From Pseudoalteromonas atlantica (GTDB lineage: Bacteria; Pseudomonadota; Gammaproteobacteria; Enterobacterales; Alteromonadaceae), in contig BJUT01000019.1 in NCBI GenBank assembly GCA_007988745.1, positions 1 to 64,000 of the forward strand: 64,000 bases of DNA. Direction: 5' to 3'. The notes below the pieces were generated by a model. The model made no database searches. It was not told the DNA's origin and saw only the letters and a program-made list of their open reading frames with translations. The first letter of the stretch is position 1. Every line of letters starts with the position of its first letter. Below, in pieces: positions 8,058 to 18,682 of this stretch. The position numbers and the translations under genes were made by a program.

Positions 8058-8528
8058 TTAATCTGTGTGGTTAGAAAACAAATTATCTATTAGCTCATCT
8101 TCTAGTTCAAAACGCGCTTCTAACGTTTCGCCAAGTACCGACAAATCGTTATCAAACTCTGCTAATAAGTCCTCTTTATCTACTTCTGCGTATTTATCGT
8201 TAAAGTCTAAAGCAATATCTGTTGTGCTAGAAATGCGCGGGTAAATTGTATTTGCCAGCTCTTGGCTTTCAAGGCCTTTGCTTTCACAGGCTTTTGCAAT
8301 GTCATCGTACACTTCAAAATGGCCGGCAGATAAGTAATCCATTAAAATTTGGCAAAATGATTGAATTTGTTCTGGCTCTGGTAAGGCGTGATCTTTTTTG
8401 TCGTATGGCGAAAACCCAGCCATTTTACAATAAAGTACAATTAACTCTTGGCGCTCGTTTAACCATTTATCAATGACAGTATGGCTACCACCCCATTTTT
8501 GTTGAGCTTTCTCTACGCGCGTCAGCAT
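8058..8528 (-). CDS. rsd: Rsd/AlgQ anti-sigma-70 regulator
   Basis: A 156-residue protein of the Rsd/AlgQ family, which bind sigma-70 region 4 in stationary phase. Family features are the start MLTRVEKAQQKWGGSHTVIDKWLNERQ, with the characteristic D-x-WL-x-R, and FCQILMDYLSAGHFEVYDDI. The C-terminal third is very acidic. The start at 8528 is preceded by AGGAGA at 6 nt, better than the upstream ATG at 8552. In E. coli rsd lies next to nudC-hemE; here hemE is the next protein gene, divergent across a 500-bp gap, which supports the name. Confidence 0.9.
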   Translation of the reverse strand: MLTRVEKAQQKWGGSHTVIDKWLNERQELIVLYCKMAGFSPYDKKDHALPEPEQIQSFCQILMDYLSAGHFEVYDDIAKACESKGLESQELANTIYPRISSTTDIALDFNDKYAEVDKEDLLAEFDNDLSVLGETLEARFELEDELIDNLFSNHTD

Positions 8529-8683
8529 TACTGTTCTCCTAAGCTGGGTCACTTTTATGGTTAAATTTAAATTTTCTTATACATCAAGATATATTTTATT
8601 TAAGTGTATATCAACAAGTAAAAGGTATGAGCTGGTGCATGTGTGTATTTATTGTAGGTAAATTATTATTTTATTGCAGGCAA

Positions 8684-8830
8684 GAAAAAACCACCGGTTA
8701 AGGTGGCTTAATTTCTTGTTTTGGCCTGTTAATACAAGCTTTCTTATTGTTATAGAAGATTTTTGTTATTTTTATTATAAATATTTTTGTTATTGTTGTT
8801 TAAGATTTTTATTATTGTTCTTGTTAACGC
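8684..8830 (-). ncRNA. Candidate small RNA rich in (ARN)n Hfq-type motifs
   Basis: Minus-strand transcript of about 147 nt predicted between a promoter at 8838-8866 and an intrinsic terminator. It contains four runs of ARN triplets: seven at 8825-8805, six at 8800-8783, six at 8776-8759 and four at 8751-8740 (for example AACAAGAACAATAATAAAAA). It ends in a hairpin CCACC-TTAACC-GGTGG followed by TTTTTTC, flanked by CAAGAAA and TTTCTTG that extend the stem. ARN triplets are the known binding code of the Hfq distal face, and the RNA is otherwise unstructured. The Pseudomonas CrcZ-type RNAs carry similar AAN repeats, but no homology is claimed. The RNA is a prediction; AT-rich noncoding DNA without transcription remains the alternative. 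Confidence 0.5.
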
Positions 8831-8837
8831 GGGACAA

Positions 8838-8866
8838 ACAATACCAAGGTTTTTGTTATGTTGCAA
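8838..8866 (-). promoter_or_regulatory. Possible sigma-70 promoter of the ARN-rich RNA
   Basis: On the minus strand TTGCAA (8861-8866) and TATTGT (8838-8843) are separated by 17 bp. Each matches its consensus at 4 of 6 bases. The start of transcription would be near 8830. The strength of this call comes mostly from its position before the ARN runs. Confidence 0.35.
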
Positions 8867-9052
8867 ACATATTAACAAAAAGTTTTTATTGTTAGTTCTT
8901 TTTGGTTGTTTAATGCTCAAATGTGACTAAATAAGCAACAAACTAGGTTCTGTTAGCTGTAACACATGTTTTACGAGCTTAGCGATAGAGAGCCGGAGAA
9001 TATGGTGGTACAATCTTGAACAATTTCTATAAGCCTCAGGATTATTTACGCT

Positions 9053-10117
9053 ATGAGCGAATTAAAAAACGACCGTTATTTACGTGCACTTGCAAAACAA
9101 CCCGTTGATGTAACACCGGTATGGATGATGCGCCAAGCAGGACGCTATTTACCAGAGTACCGTGCTACACGTGCACAAGCGGGCGATTTTATGAGCCTGT
9201 GCCGTAATGCTGAGCTTGCATGTGAAGTAACACTACAACCACTTCGCCGTTACCCGTTAGATGCTGCTATTTTATTTAGTGACATTTTAACTATTCCCGA
9301 TGCTATGGGTTTAGGTTTGTACTTTGAAACCGGTGAAGGCCCTAAATTTGAAAACCCTATTTCGTCACTTGCTGATGTTAAAAAGATTCCTAAGCTAGAC
9401 CCAACTGACGAGCTTGGCTATGTAATGAACGCAGTAAGTACTATTCGCCGTGAACTTAAAGGCGAAGTGCCACTAATTGGCTTTTCGGGTTCACCGTGGA
9501 CACTAGCAACTTACATGGTTGAAGGTGGAAGCAGTAAAGTATTTGGTAAAATTAAAAAAATGGCGTTTGCAGAGCCGCAAACACTACATTTATTACTAGA
9601 TAAACTAGCTGATTCAGTCATTGATTACTTAAACGCACAAGTAAAAGCTGGTGCGCAATCGTTAATGGTATTTGACTCGTGGGGCGGCGTATTAAGCCCG
9701 CGCGATTACAACGAATTCTCACTGCAATACATGCATAAAATTGTTGATGGTTTAATTCGCGAATACGACGGCCGTAAAGTACCGGTAACGCTATTTACCA
9801 AAAATGGTGGCCAGTGGATTGAAGCAATTGCAGCAACAGGCTGTGATGCAGTAGGTCTTGATTGGACTATTAATATTGGCGACGCTAAACGCCGTGTAGG
9901 CGATAAAGTTGCATTGCAAGGTAATATGGACCCGTCAATGCTTCACGGTACGCCTGATCGTATCCGCCAAGAAGTAGGCACTATTTTAGAAGACTTTGGC
10001 ACAGGTGATGGCCACGTATTTAACCTAGGCCACGGTATTACACCAGATGTAGACCCAGAAAACGCCGGTGTATTTATTAATGCAGTACATGAGCTAAGCG
10101 CGCAATACCACAAATAA
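9053..10117 (+). CDS. hemE: Uroporphyrinogen decarboxylase
   Basis: A 354-residue cytosolic enzyme that decarboxylates the four acetate side chains of uroporphyrinogen III to give coproporphyrinogen III in heme synthesis. Diagnostic blocks are [16 protein letters not shown] (residues 22-37, substrate-binding arginines), [18 protein letters not shown] with the catalytic Asp, [17 protein letters not shown] and [15 protein letters not shown]. The length is that of E. coli HemE. It is a single gene closed by a strong terminator. Its position next to rsd matches the enterobacterial order. Confidence 0.97.
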   Translation: MSELKNDRYLRALAKQPVDVTPVWMMRQAGRYLPEYRATRAQAGDFMSLCRNAELACEVTLQPLRRYPLDAAILFSDILTIPDAMGLGLYFETGEGPKFENPISSLADVKKIPKLDPTDELGYVMNAVSTIRRELKGEVPLIGFSGSPWTLATYMVEGGSSKVFGKIKKMAFAEPQTLHLLLDKLADSVIDYLNAQVKAGAQSLMVFDSWGGVLSPRDYNEFSLQYMHKIVDGLIREYDGRKVPVTLFTKNGGQWIEAIAATGCDAVGLDWTINIGDAKRRVGDKVALQGNMDPSMLHGTPDRIRQEVGTILEDFGTGDGHVFNLGHGITPDVDPENAGVFINAVHELSAQYHK

Positions 10118-10140
10118 CAGCAGTGGTATTAATAGCTATT

Positions 10141-10170
10141 AAAAAGCCCGCTATAATTAGCGGGCTTTTT
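10141..10170. terminator. Bidirectional terminator between hemE and sthA
   Basis: A perfect 12-bp stem (AAAAAGCCCGCT / AGCGGGCTTTTT) with loop ATAATT; it works in both directions for two convergent genes. Confidence 0.92.
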
Positions 10171-10187
10171 GCTGTGTAGTAATCGGG

Positions 10188-11618
10188 TTAAGTAAATAAT
10201 CTATTTAATCCATTTAACGCCGCAACACGGTAGGCTTCTGCCATCGTTGGGTAGTTAAATGTGGTATTTACAAAGTAGTCAACGGTGTTGCCAGCCCCTT
10301 TTTGTTCCATAATGGCTTGGCCAATGTGAACAATTTCTGAGGCACGCTCACCAAAGCAATGCACGCCAAGTACTTCTTTTGTTTCACTGTGAAACAATAT
10401 TTTTAAACTACCTACTTCTGTACCCGCAATTTGCGCACGAGCCAAGTGCTTAAACTGAGCACGGCCAACTTCATACGGTACTTTTGCAGCGGTTAGCTGT
10501 TGCTCTGTTTTACCTACCGAACTCATTTCAGGAATAGTATAAATACCGGCCGGTATATCTATAATTAGCTTATCTTCGCAATTACCGCAGGCAATAGCAT
10601 CGGCAGCTATACGGCCTTGATCAAATGCTGCACTCGCTAAACTTGGGTAGCCAATTACATCGCCTACTGCGTAAACGTTGTCTACCTCAGTTTGGTACAT
10701 TTCGTTGACTTTAAGCTGGCCTCGACCATCGGCTTTTAAACCAATAGCTTCAAGGTTTAGCGTATCGGTATTACCTGTGCGCCCGTTAGCAAATAAAATA
10801 CAGTCGGCTTTTACACGCTTGCCCGATTTTAAATGCATTACAACGCAATCTGAGCGCGTTTCTATACGGTCAAACTCTTCGTTATGACGAATAACAATAC
10901 CGCTGTTCCAAAAGTGGTAGCTAAGCGCGTCAGAGATTTCAGCATCCATAAAGGCTAATAAGCGGTCGCGCGTGTTTACTAAATCTACCTTAGCGCCTAA
11001 GCCTTTAAAGATTGAAGCGTATTCACAGCCAATAACACCCGCACCGTATATAAGTACACGTTGTGGGTCGTGCTCTAGGCCTAAAATAGTATCGCTGTCG
11101 TAAATACGTGAATGGCTAAAGTCGACTTCAGGTGGGCGGTATGGGCGTGAGCCGGTAGCAATCACAATAGTTTTAGCGGTAATACGCTCTGCTGAGCCAT
11201 CAAGGCGCTTAATTTCAACCGTGTGTTTATCTACAAAGCTCGCATCGCCTTGGTACATATGAATGCGGTTACGGTCGTAAAAGCTGCTACGTAAGTTTGA
11301 CTGCTTAGAAATAACAGAACTTGCATGGCTTAAAATATCAGGAAACGTTAAGCGGCTAGGGCGCTCGCCAACATTAAAAAGTGGGTTTGCTTTGTATTCA
11401 ATATAGCGGCTAACCGAGTGGCGTAATGCTTTTGAAGGAATTGTTCCCCAATGTACACAGCCACCGCCAACAGCTTGTTGGCGCTCAATAACCGCTACTT
11501 TTTTATCGTTTTTAGATAGGTTCATGGCGGTGCCTTCACCGCCAGGGCCCGTACCAATAATTATTGCGTCATATTGGAAACTTACGGGTGCTTTTTTCTG
11601 TTCTGGTTGTTTGGCCAC
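10188..11618 (-). CDS. sthA: Soluble pyridine nucleotide transhydrogenase
   Basis: A flavoprotein of the disulfide reductase fold that transfers hydride between NADPH and NAD+. The FAD motif is [15 protein letters not shown]. The active-site region reads [18 protein letters not shown], where the second redox Cys of the fold is Thr, the hallmark of SthA against true disulfide reductases. A second dinucleotide fold is at [16 protein letters not shown], and [17 protein letters not shown] lies at the C terminus. GTG at 11618 is preferred because AGGAG sits 5 nt upstream; the GTG at 11624 overlaps that site. It follows the desaturase gene by only 8-14 nt, so both share the FabR-controlled promoter. 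Confidence 0.95.
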   Translation of the reverse strand: MAKQPEQKKAPVSFQYDAIIIGTGPGGEGTAMNLSKNDKKVAVIERQQAVGGGCVHWGTIPSKALRHSVSRYIEYKANPLFNVGERPSRLTFPDILSHASSVISKQSNLRSSFYDRNRIHMYQGDASFVDKHTVEIKRLDGSAERITAKTIVIATGSRPYRPPEVDFSHSRIYDSDTILGLEHDPQRVLIYGAGVIGCEYASIFKGLGAKVDLVNTRDRLLAFMDAEISDALSYHFWNSGIVIRHNEEFDRIETRSDCVVMHLKSGKRVKADCILFANGRTGNTDTLNLEAIGLKADGRGQLKVNEMYQTEVDNVYAVGDVIGYPSLASAAFDQGRIAADAIACGNCEDKLIIDIPAGIYTIPEMSSVGKTEQQLTAAKVPYEVGRAQFKHLARAQIAGTEVGSLKILFHSETKEVLGVHCFGERASEIVHIGQAIMEQKGAGNTVDYFVNTTFNYPTMAEAYRVAALNGLNRLFT

Positions 11619-11631
11619 AGCCACTCCTAAA

Positions 11632-12765
11632 TTAATTAAAAGAGGCTTTTAATAACCTCGCATTAAGTGCTAGCCATGCCTGTTTTTGATTTTCCCAGGC
11701 GGCTTCCAGCTCATGGTATTGTGTCATTAATGCTGATTGTTCACACTGCTTTGCCATGTTATTTTTTTTAGCTTCTAACACTTGTTTTTGTAGTGAACAG
11801 TAATTTTGCAGCTTTTTCAGCAGTAAATCGTACTCTTGTTGTAATAATGTAAGCTTATCTTGCGCTAAAGGCAATTTTGAAAGGCGCGTTTGCGTTTTAC
11901 TCATTAGCGTTTCGGCTTTGGCTTTTTCTATGCGCTCAACCGGGGTGCGCTTTAATTTACTGGCTAAACCGAGCGCTGCTAAAGAGCGGATCATCCATTT
12001 TGTTGGGTCGTAATGAAACCACTTAATACCGTTACGGTAATCGCTTGCAAAAATATGGTGGAAGTTATGGTAACCCTCGCCATAAGTAAATAACGCTAAA
12101 AAGCCATTATCGCGCGCAGTGTTTTTCTCAGTGTATGGGCGTGAGCCCCAAATATGAGCCAATGAATTAATGAAAAAGGTAAAGTGCTGGCTCAATACTA
12201 AGCGTAATAAACCTGCAAGTAGTAGCATACCCCACACATCGCCTACTAATAAACCAAGCACAAGCGGTAAACCGACATTCATGGCTATAACAAGCTTTAA
12301 GTAGTGTTTATGCTGCCACATAACAATTTTATTGCGCTGTAAATCGCGACAATTACTGTAATCGTTATAACTGTCGCCTTGGTAATCACGTAGCATCCAG
12401 CCAATATGGCTGTACCAAAAACCGTTAGTTGCGGCGTAGGGGTCTTTTACTGGGTCATCTACTTGGCCGTGGTGTATACGGTGATCGCTACTCCAGTGCA
12501 ACGCACTGTTTTGCAAAGCAAATGCGCCACCAAGGGCAAAAATAAATTCTATTGCAGGGTGTACGTTATAGGCTTTATGCGCCCATAATCGGTGGTATCC
12601 GGCAGTAATAGATAGGCCTGCGTAAAACATACAGCCTACAAATGCAATCCAATGCGCGCTGGTAAATCCGTAATTAATGCCGTACCAAGGTACAAGTGTG
12701 ACAGCCGCCAAAAAGGTTAGGCTAAAAAATAGGACGTTTGTCCAAATAATCGGTGGTTTATTCAT
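11632..12765 (-). CDS. Membrane acyl-CoA (delta-9 type) fatty acid desaturase with C-terminal coiled coil
   Basis: A 377-residue integral membrane di-iron desaturase that would place double bonds into acyl chains. All three His boxes are present: HRLWAH (HX4H, residues about 58-63), HRIHH (HXXHH, about 95-99) and HNFHH (HXXHH, about 236-240). Hydrophobic segments alternate as in SCD/DesC proteins. After residue 285 there is about 90 residues of Lys/Gln/Leu coiled coil, longer than in minimal desaturases. A FabR-like operator and promoter lie directly upstream, and fabR is divergent; sthA follows in the same operon. Unsaturated lipid synthesis at low temperature is the likely role. Confidence 0.92.
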   Translation of the reverse strand: MNKPPIIWTNVLFFSLTFLAAVTLVPWYGINYGFTSAHWIAFVGCMFYAGLSITAGYHRLWAHKAYNVHPAIEFIFALGGAFALQNSALHWSSDHRIHHGQVDDPVKDPYAATNGFWYSHIGWMLRDYQGDSYNDYSNCRDLQRNKIVMWQHKHYLKLVIAMNVGLPLVLGLLVGDVWGMLLLAGLLRLVLSQHFTFFINSLAHIWGSRPYTEKNTARDNGFLALFTYGEGYHNFHHIFASDYRNGIKWFHYDPTKWMIRSLAALGLASKLKRTPVERIEKAKAETLMSKTQTRLSKLPLAQDKLTLLQQEYDLLLKKLQNYCSLQKQVLEAKKNNMAKQCEQSALMTQYHELEAAWENQKQAWLALNARLLKASFN

Positions 12766-12778
12766 CGTTTTTACTCTC

Positions 12779-12825
12779 AGCGTACAACTGTAAGCTAAAA
12801 TAGTGTTTCAATCTCTTGGCGTCAA
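12779..12825 (-). promoter_or_regulatory. Desaturase-sthA promoter with FabR-like operator
   Basis: On the minus strand TTGACG (12820-12825) and TATTTT (12797-12802) are 17 bp apart, a good sigma-70 promoter. Immediately downstream at 12779-12796 lies AGCGTACAACTGTAAGCT (plus strand), an imperfect palindrome of the FabR/fabA-fabB operator type (AGCGTACA half). FabR bound there would block the transcription start. Confidence 0.75.
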
Positions 12826-12892
12826 GTATTAGACTAGACAATTCGGCTAATTATCATTAAAACTTCATATAAATTTACTCAGGGAGCTGTGG

Positions 12893-13513
12893 ATGTCGGG
12901 TGTTAGAGCACAACAGAAACAAAAAACACGACAAGCCTTAATAGAGGCGGCATTTAATCAGCTTAGTGCTGATCATAGTTTTTCTAATTTAAGCTTACGC
13001 GAAGTTGCCCGCGAAGCAGGTATTGCCCCCACCTCTTTTTATCGCCACTTTAAAGATATGAACGAGCTAGGTTTAACCATGGTCGACGAAGCAGGCTTAA
13101 CCCTTCGCCAGCTTATGCGCCAAGCCCGCAGACGTATAGCCAGTGGCGGCAGCGTAATAAATACCTCGGTTGTAACCTTTATGGAGTTTATTGATAACTC
13201 AAGCAACCAATTTAGATTACTGCTGCGAGAACGTTCTGGAACCTCAAAAGCCTTTAGAGCCGCCGTAGCTCGTGAGGTAAAACACTTTATTTTAGAGCTT
13301 GCGCATTATTTAGAAAGCGAAACCAAGTGTGATTCAATTCATGCTTATATTCAGGCCGAAGCCATGGTAACACTGGTATTTAATGCCGGCGCTGAAGCAC
13401 TTGATATAGAAGGTCAACAACGTGAAGAACTCATTGAGCGGGTTATTTGGCAGCTACGTTATATTACCCGCGGTGCAGGTCATTATATACGTGAAACAAA
13501 TAATCAGGTTTAG
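12893..13513 (+). CDS. fabR: TetR-family repressor FabR
   Basis: A 206-residue regulator that in E. coli senses the ratio of unsaturated to saturated acyl chains and represses fabA and fabB. The N-terminal helix-turn-helix ([20 protein letters not shown]) and the following [16 protein letters not shown] block, plus [22 protein letters not shown], match FabR nearly word for word. An AGGGAG ribosome site precedes the ATG. It is divergent from the desaturase-sthA operon, and a FabR-like site lies in the shared intergenic region. The adjacency of sthA and fabR is also found in E. coli. Confidence 0.95.
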   Translation: MSGVRAQQKQKTRQALIEAAFNQLSADHSFSNLSLREVAREAGIAPTSFYRHFKDMNELGLTMVDEAGLTLRQLMRQARRRIASGGSVINTSVVTFMEFIDNSSNQFRLLLRERSGTSKAFRAAVAREVKHFILELAHYLESETKCDSIHAYIQAEAMVTLVFNAGAEALDIEGQQREELIERVIWQLRYITRGAGHYIRETNNQV

Positions 13514-13679
13514 CTTAAAAAATTAGCAATAAGTTAATCTAAACACGTAAGTTTACTCAACACATTAATTTAAGCTAAAAAGTGTAGCTGTGTGATTTAT
13601 AAAACCCGAATGTGCTATTTTTAGGTATATAAATTTCTTTAATATAGGGTTTTCATTCCCTTGTTTGGAATATTTATGC

Positions 13680-13708
13680 TTGCACCAACAGCTTTGTAAT
13701 GTTAAAAA
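13680..13708 (+). promoter_or_regulatory. Possible promoter of the leucine operon
   Basis: TTGCAC (13680-13685) and TAAAAA (13703-13708) are 17 bp apart, and the RNA would begin near 13714, exactly at the first arm of the attenuator. The hexamers are only moderate matches. Confidence 0.4.
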
Positions 13709-13713
13709 TAGGC

Positions 13714-13862
13714 CTCACTGAACACACACACAAGAAACAAGATGCAAAATATTCGTTTAATTACACTAAAACTTAACCTCTTACTGCTATGGTCAGTGAG
13801 CGGGGATTAGTGTGTTTGCATCGAGTTAAACACTAAAAACCCCGCAATTGCGGGGTTTTTTA
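13714..13862 (+). promoter_or_regulatory. Leucine transcription attenuator
   Basis: The terminator is CCCCGC (13840-13845) paired with GCGGGG (13850-13855), followed by T6. The same CCCCGC can pair with GCGGGG at 13800-13805 inside the end of the leader gene, forming the antiterminator. A third element, CTCACTGA (13714-13721), is fully complementary to TCAGTGAG (13793-13800) and can mask that arm. Ribosome stalling on the Leu codons would decide between these pairings. A small hairpin GTGTTT/AAACAC (13812-13833) sits between. Confidence 0.88.
13742..13810 (+). CDS. leuL: leu operon leader peptide
   Basis: A 22-codon frame reading MQNIRLITLKLNLLLLWSVS followed by Gly-Asp and TAG. Seven of 22 residues are Leu, with four in a row at residues 13-16, as expected of a leucine attenuator peptide. 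It lies between a probable promoter and an intrinsic terminator before leuA. An AAGAAACAAG purine stretch precedes the ATG. Confidence 0.9.
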   Translation: MQNIRLITLKLNLLLLWSVSGD

Positions 13863-13918
13863 TTATCTCGCGGCTGGGATAAATTGAAATTTGGGTAACA
13901 GAGGAATGAGGGGCAGTT

Positions 13919-16545
<2,627 letters not shown>

Positions 16546-16553
16546 TATATAAA

Positions 16554-16575
16554 TCGCAGCACCGTTATGCTGCGA
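16554..16575 (+). other. Intercistronic stem-loop between leuB and leuC
   Basis: A perfect 8-bp stem TCGCAGCA/TGCTGCGA with loop CCGTTA and no T-run. It cannot be a standard terminator; an RNA processing or mRNA stability element is inferred. Confidence 0.6.
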
Positions 16576-16599
16576 CTTAACAAAGTAGGGAATTAGCAA

Positions 16600-18000
16600 G
16601 TGGCCCAAACGTTATACGACAAAATTTGGCAAGCACATACCGTTGCCAGCATAAACGAGCAAACTGATTTACTTTATATTGACCGTCATTTAGTACACGA
16701 GGTGACATCACCGCAGGCTTTTGCAGGCCTACGTGAAAAAAACCGTACGGTACGTTGCCCAGAAAAAACCTTTGCAACAATGGATCATAACGTATCGACT
16801 AAAAGCCGATCACTTGATGCCGCAAGCGAAGTATCTAAAAACCAGTTAATGGCACTTGATGCTAACTGTAAAGAGTTTGGCATTGTACTTTACGATTTAA
16901 ACTCAATTAACCAAGGCATAGTGCATGTAATGGGGCCTGAACAAGGTATTACCTTACCTGGCACTACCATTGTATGTGGTGATAGCCATACTTCTACGCA
17001 TGGCGCGTTTGGCGCATTAGCGCACGGTATTGGTACGTCTGAGGTTGAGCATGTATTAGCAACGCAAACGCTACAGCAAAAAAAGGCAAAATCGTTAAAA
17101 ATTCAAATTAACGGTGTGCTTCGCCCAACAGTAACTTCTAAAGATTTAATTATGGCGGTTATTGGTAAGTTAGGTACAGCTGGCGGTACAGGTTATGTTG
17201 CTGAATTTTGTGGTGAAGGCATTGAAGCACTTTCAATGGAAGCCCGTATGACGTTATGTAACATGAGTATTGAAATGGGTGCAAAAGCAGGTTTAATAGC
17301 ACCAGATCAAATCACGTATGATTACTTAAAAGGTCGCCCATTTGCACCTAAAGGCGCTGACTTTGACGCCGCAGTTGAATACTGGGAAACCTTAAAATCA
17401 GATGAAGGCGCAGAGTTTGACTTGAGTGTTGAGCTTGAAGCTGACGACATTCAGCCGCAAATTACGTGGGGTACAAGCCCAGAGCAAGTAATTGGCGTTG
17501 ATGAATGCATACCAGATCCTGACCAAGAACCAGATTTAATTAAAGCTGATGCTATACGCAGCGCACTTAGATACATGGACTTAAAAGCCGGCGATAAATT
17601 ATCAAGCGCAAAAGTAAATACAGTCTTTATTGGCTCATGTACTAATAGCCGTATTGAAGATTTACGTGCAGCGGCAAAAATTGTTGAAGGCAAGCAAGTA
17701 GTCGCAGGCATTGAAGCACTTATTGTACCGGGCTCTGGTCTTGTTAAAAAGCAGGCCGAAGACGAAGGCTTAGCCGATATTTTTAAAGCGGCAGGTTTTG
17801 AGTGGCGCGAGCCGGGCTGTTCAATGTGTTTAGCAATGAACGACGACCGCTTAGAAGCGGGCAAACGCTGTGCATCTACGTCTAACCGTAACTTTGAAGG
17901 CCGCCAAGGCCGTGGCGGGCGTACGCACTTAGTAAGCCCTGCAATGGCAGCGGCTGCTGCAATACATGGTCACTTTGTTGATATAAGAGGAGAAGCCTAA
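16600..18000 (+). CDS. leuC: Isopropylmalate isomerase large subunit
   Basis: A 466-residue aconitase-family subunit that with LeuD isomerises 2- to 3-isopropylmalate. The [4Fe-4S] cysteines are seen in [11 protein letters not shown] and [11 protein letters not shown]. Other blocks are [32 protein letters not shown] and [21 protein letters not shown]. The start is GTG at 16600 with an AGGGA site 8 nt upstream; this gives (M)[14 protein letters not shown], the family start. The stop overlaps the leuD start by one base. Confidence 0.97.
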   Translation: MAQTLYDKIWQAHTVASINEQTDLLYIDRHLVHEVTSPQAFAGLREKNRTVRCPEKTFATMDHNVSTKSRSLDAASEVSKNQLMALDANCKEFGIVLYDLNSINQGIVHVMGPEQGITLPGTTIVCGDSHTSTHGAFGALAHGIGTSEVEHVLATQTLQQKKAKSLKIQINGVLRPTVTSKDLIMAVIGKLGTAGGTGYVAEFCGEGIEALSMEARMTLCNMSIEMGAKAGLIAPDQITYDYLKGRPFAPKGADFDAAVEYWETLKSDEGAEFDLSVELEADDIQPQITWGTSPEQVIGVDECIPDPDQEPDLIKADAIRSALRYMDLKAGDKLSSAKVNTVFIGSCTNSRIEDLRAAAKIVEGKQVVAGIEALIVPGSGLVKKQAEDEGLADIFKAAGFEWREPGCSMCLAMNDDRLEAGKRCASTSNRNFEGRQGRGGRTHLVSPAMAAAAAIHGHFVDIRGEA

Positions 18001-18599
18001 TGAGCGTATTTTTTAGTGGCTTAATGGCCCCACTTGATAAAAACAATGTAGATACAGACCAAATTATTCCTAAGCAGTTTTTAACATCAACTAGCCGTGA
18101 TGGCTTTGATGCAGCACTGTTTTACGATTGGCGTTACCTCGAAAACGGCGAACCAAATCCTGATTTTATTTTAAACCGCCCATGCTACCAAGGCGCGCAA
18201 ATATTATTAACGCGCGACAACTTTGGTTGTGGCTCATCACGCGAGCATGCACCATGGGCGCTTAAGCAATATGGTTTTGAAGTAATTTTAGCGGAAAGCT
18301 TTGCTGATATTTTCTTTAATAACTGTGGCAACAACCAAATGCTAGCCATTGCGCTACCCGCTGATACGCTTGAGCAATTGTTTGTACTTAGCGAGCAACA
18401 CGACGATATAAACATTCAAATCGATCTTGAAAACCAAACACTAACAAGCGATAAGTTTGCGCCAATTAGTTTTGATATTCGTAAAGACGTAAAAGAGCGT
18501 TTATTAAGTGGCTTAGATTTTATTGGTGTGACCGAAACGCTAAATCCACAAATTGATGCGTTTGAAAAACAACTTGCTGCTGAGCGCCCTTGGCAGTAA
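18000..18599 (+). CDS. leuD: Isopropylmalate isomerase small subunit
   Basis: A 199-residue partner of LeuC that supplies the swivel domain. Diagnostic segments are the start of the fold LDKNNVDTDQIIPKQFL and the loop LTRDNFGCGSSREHAPWALKQYGF, then ILAESFADIFFNNC. The ATG shares its A with the leuC stop (TAATG), a typical coupled restart. It is the last gene of the operon; a terminator follows 28 bp after the stop. Confidence 0.97.
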   Translation: MSVFFSGLMAPLDKNNVDTDQIIPKQFLTSTSRDGFDAALFYDWRYLENGEPNPDFILNRPCYQGAQILLTRDNFGCGSSREHAPWALKQYGFEVILAESFADIFFNNCGNNQMLAIALPADTLEQLFVLSEQHDDINIQIDLENQTLTSDKFAPISFDIRKDVKERLLSGLDFIGVTETLNPQIDAFEKQLAAERPWQ

Positions 18600-18627
18600 C
18601 GAAAAGCAATTAATTACATATGAAAAC

Positions 18628-18663
18628 AAAGCGCGGCTGAGTATATAAGCCGCGCTTTTTTTA
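18628..18663 (+). terminator. Terminator of the leu operon
   Basis: AAAGCGCGGCT and AGCCGCGCTTT form an 11-bp stem around GAGTATATA, then T7. Confidence 0.9.
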
Positions 18664-18682
18664 TGTTTAACTCTTCAAATTA

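Larger units (their letters stand above)
8529..9052. other. 524-bp gap between divergent rsd and hemE
   Basis: No supported protein gene lies here. A 73-codon open frame at 8674-8895 reads Phe/Tyr/Leu-rich low-complexity sequence that is only the complement of the ARN runs. The gap holds the candidate small RNA and its terminator. Near hemE there is a -10-like TACAAT at about 9009-9014. The rest is AT-rich with no clear signal. Confidence 0.6.

Noticed and set aside
8674..8895. 73-codon plus-strand open frame in the rsd-hemE gap
   Set aside because: Low-complexity Phe/Tyr/Leu/Cys composition created by the U-rich complement of the ARN runs; no ribosome site; ends in AT-rich noncoding sequence.
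17451..17864. 137-codon antisense frame in leuC
   Set aside because: Complement of the conserved cluster-binding region of leuC; codon shadow without independent support.
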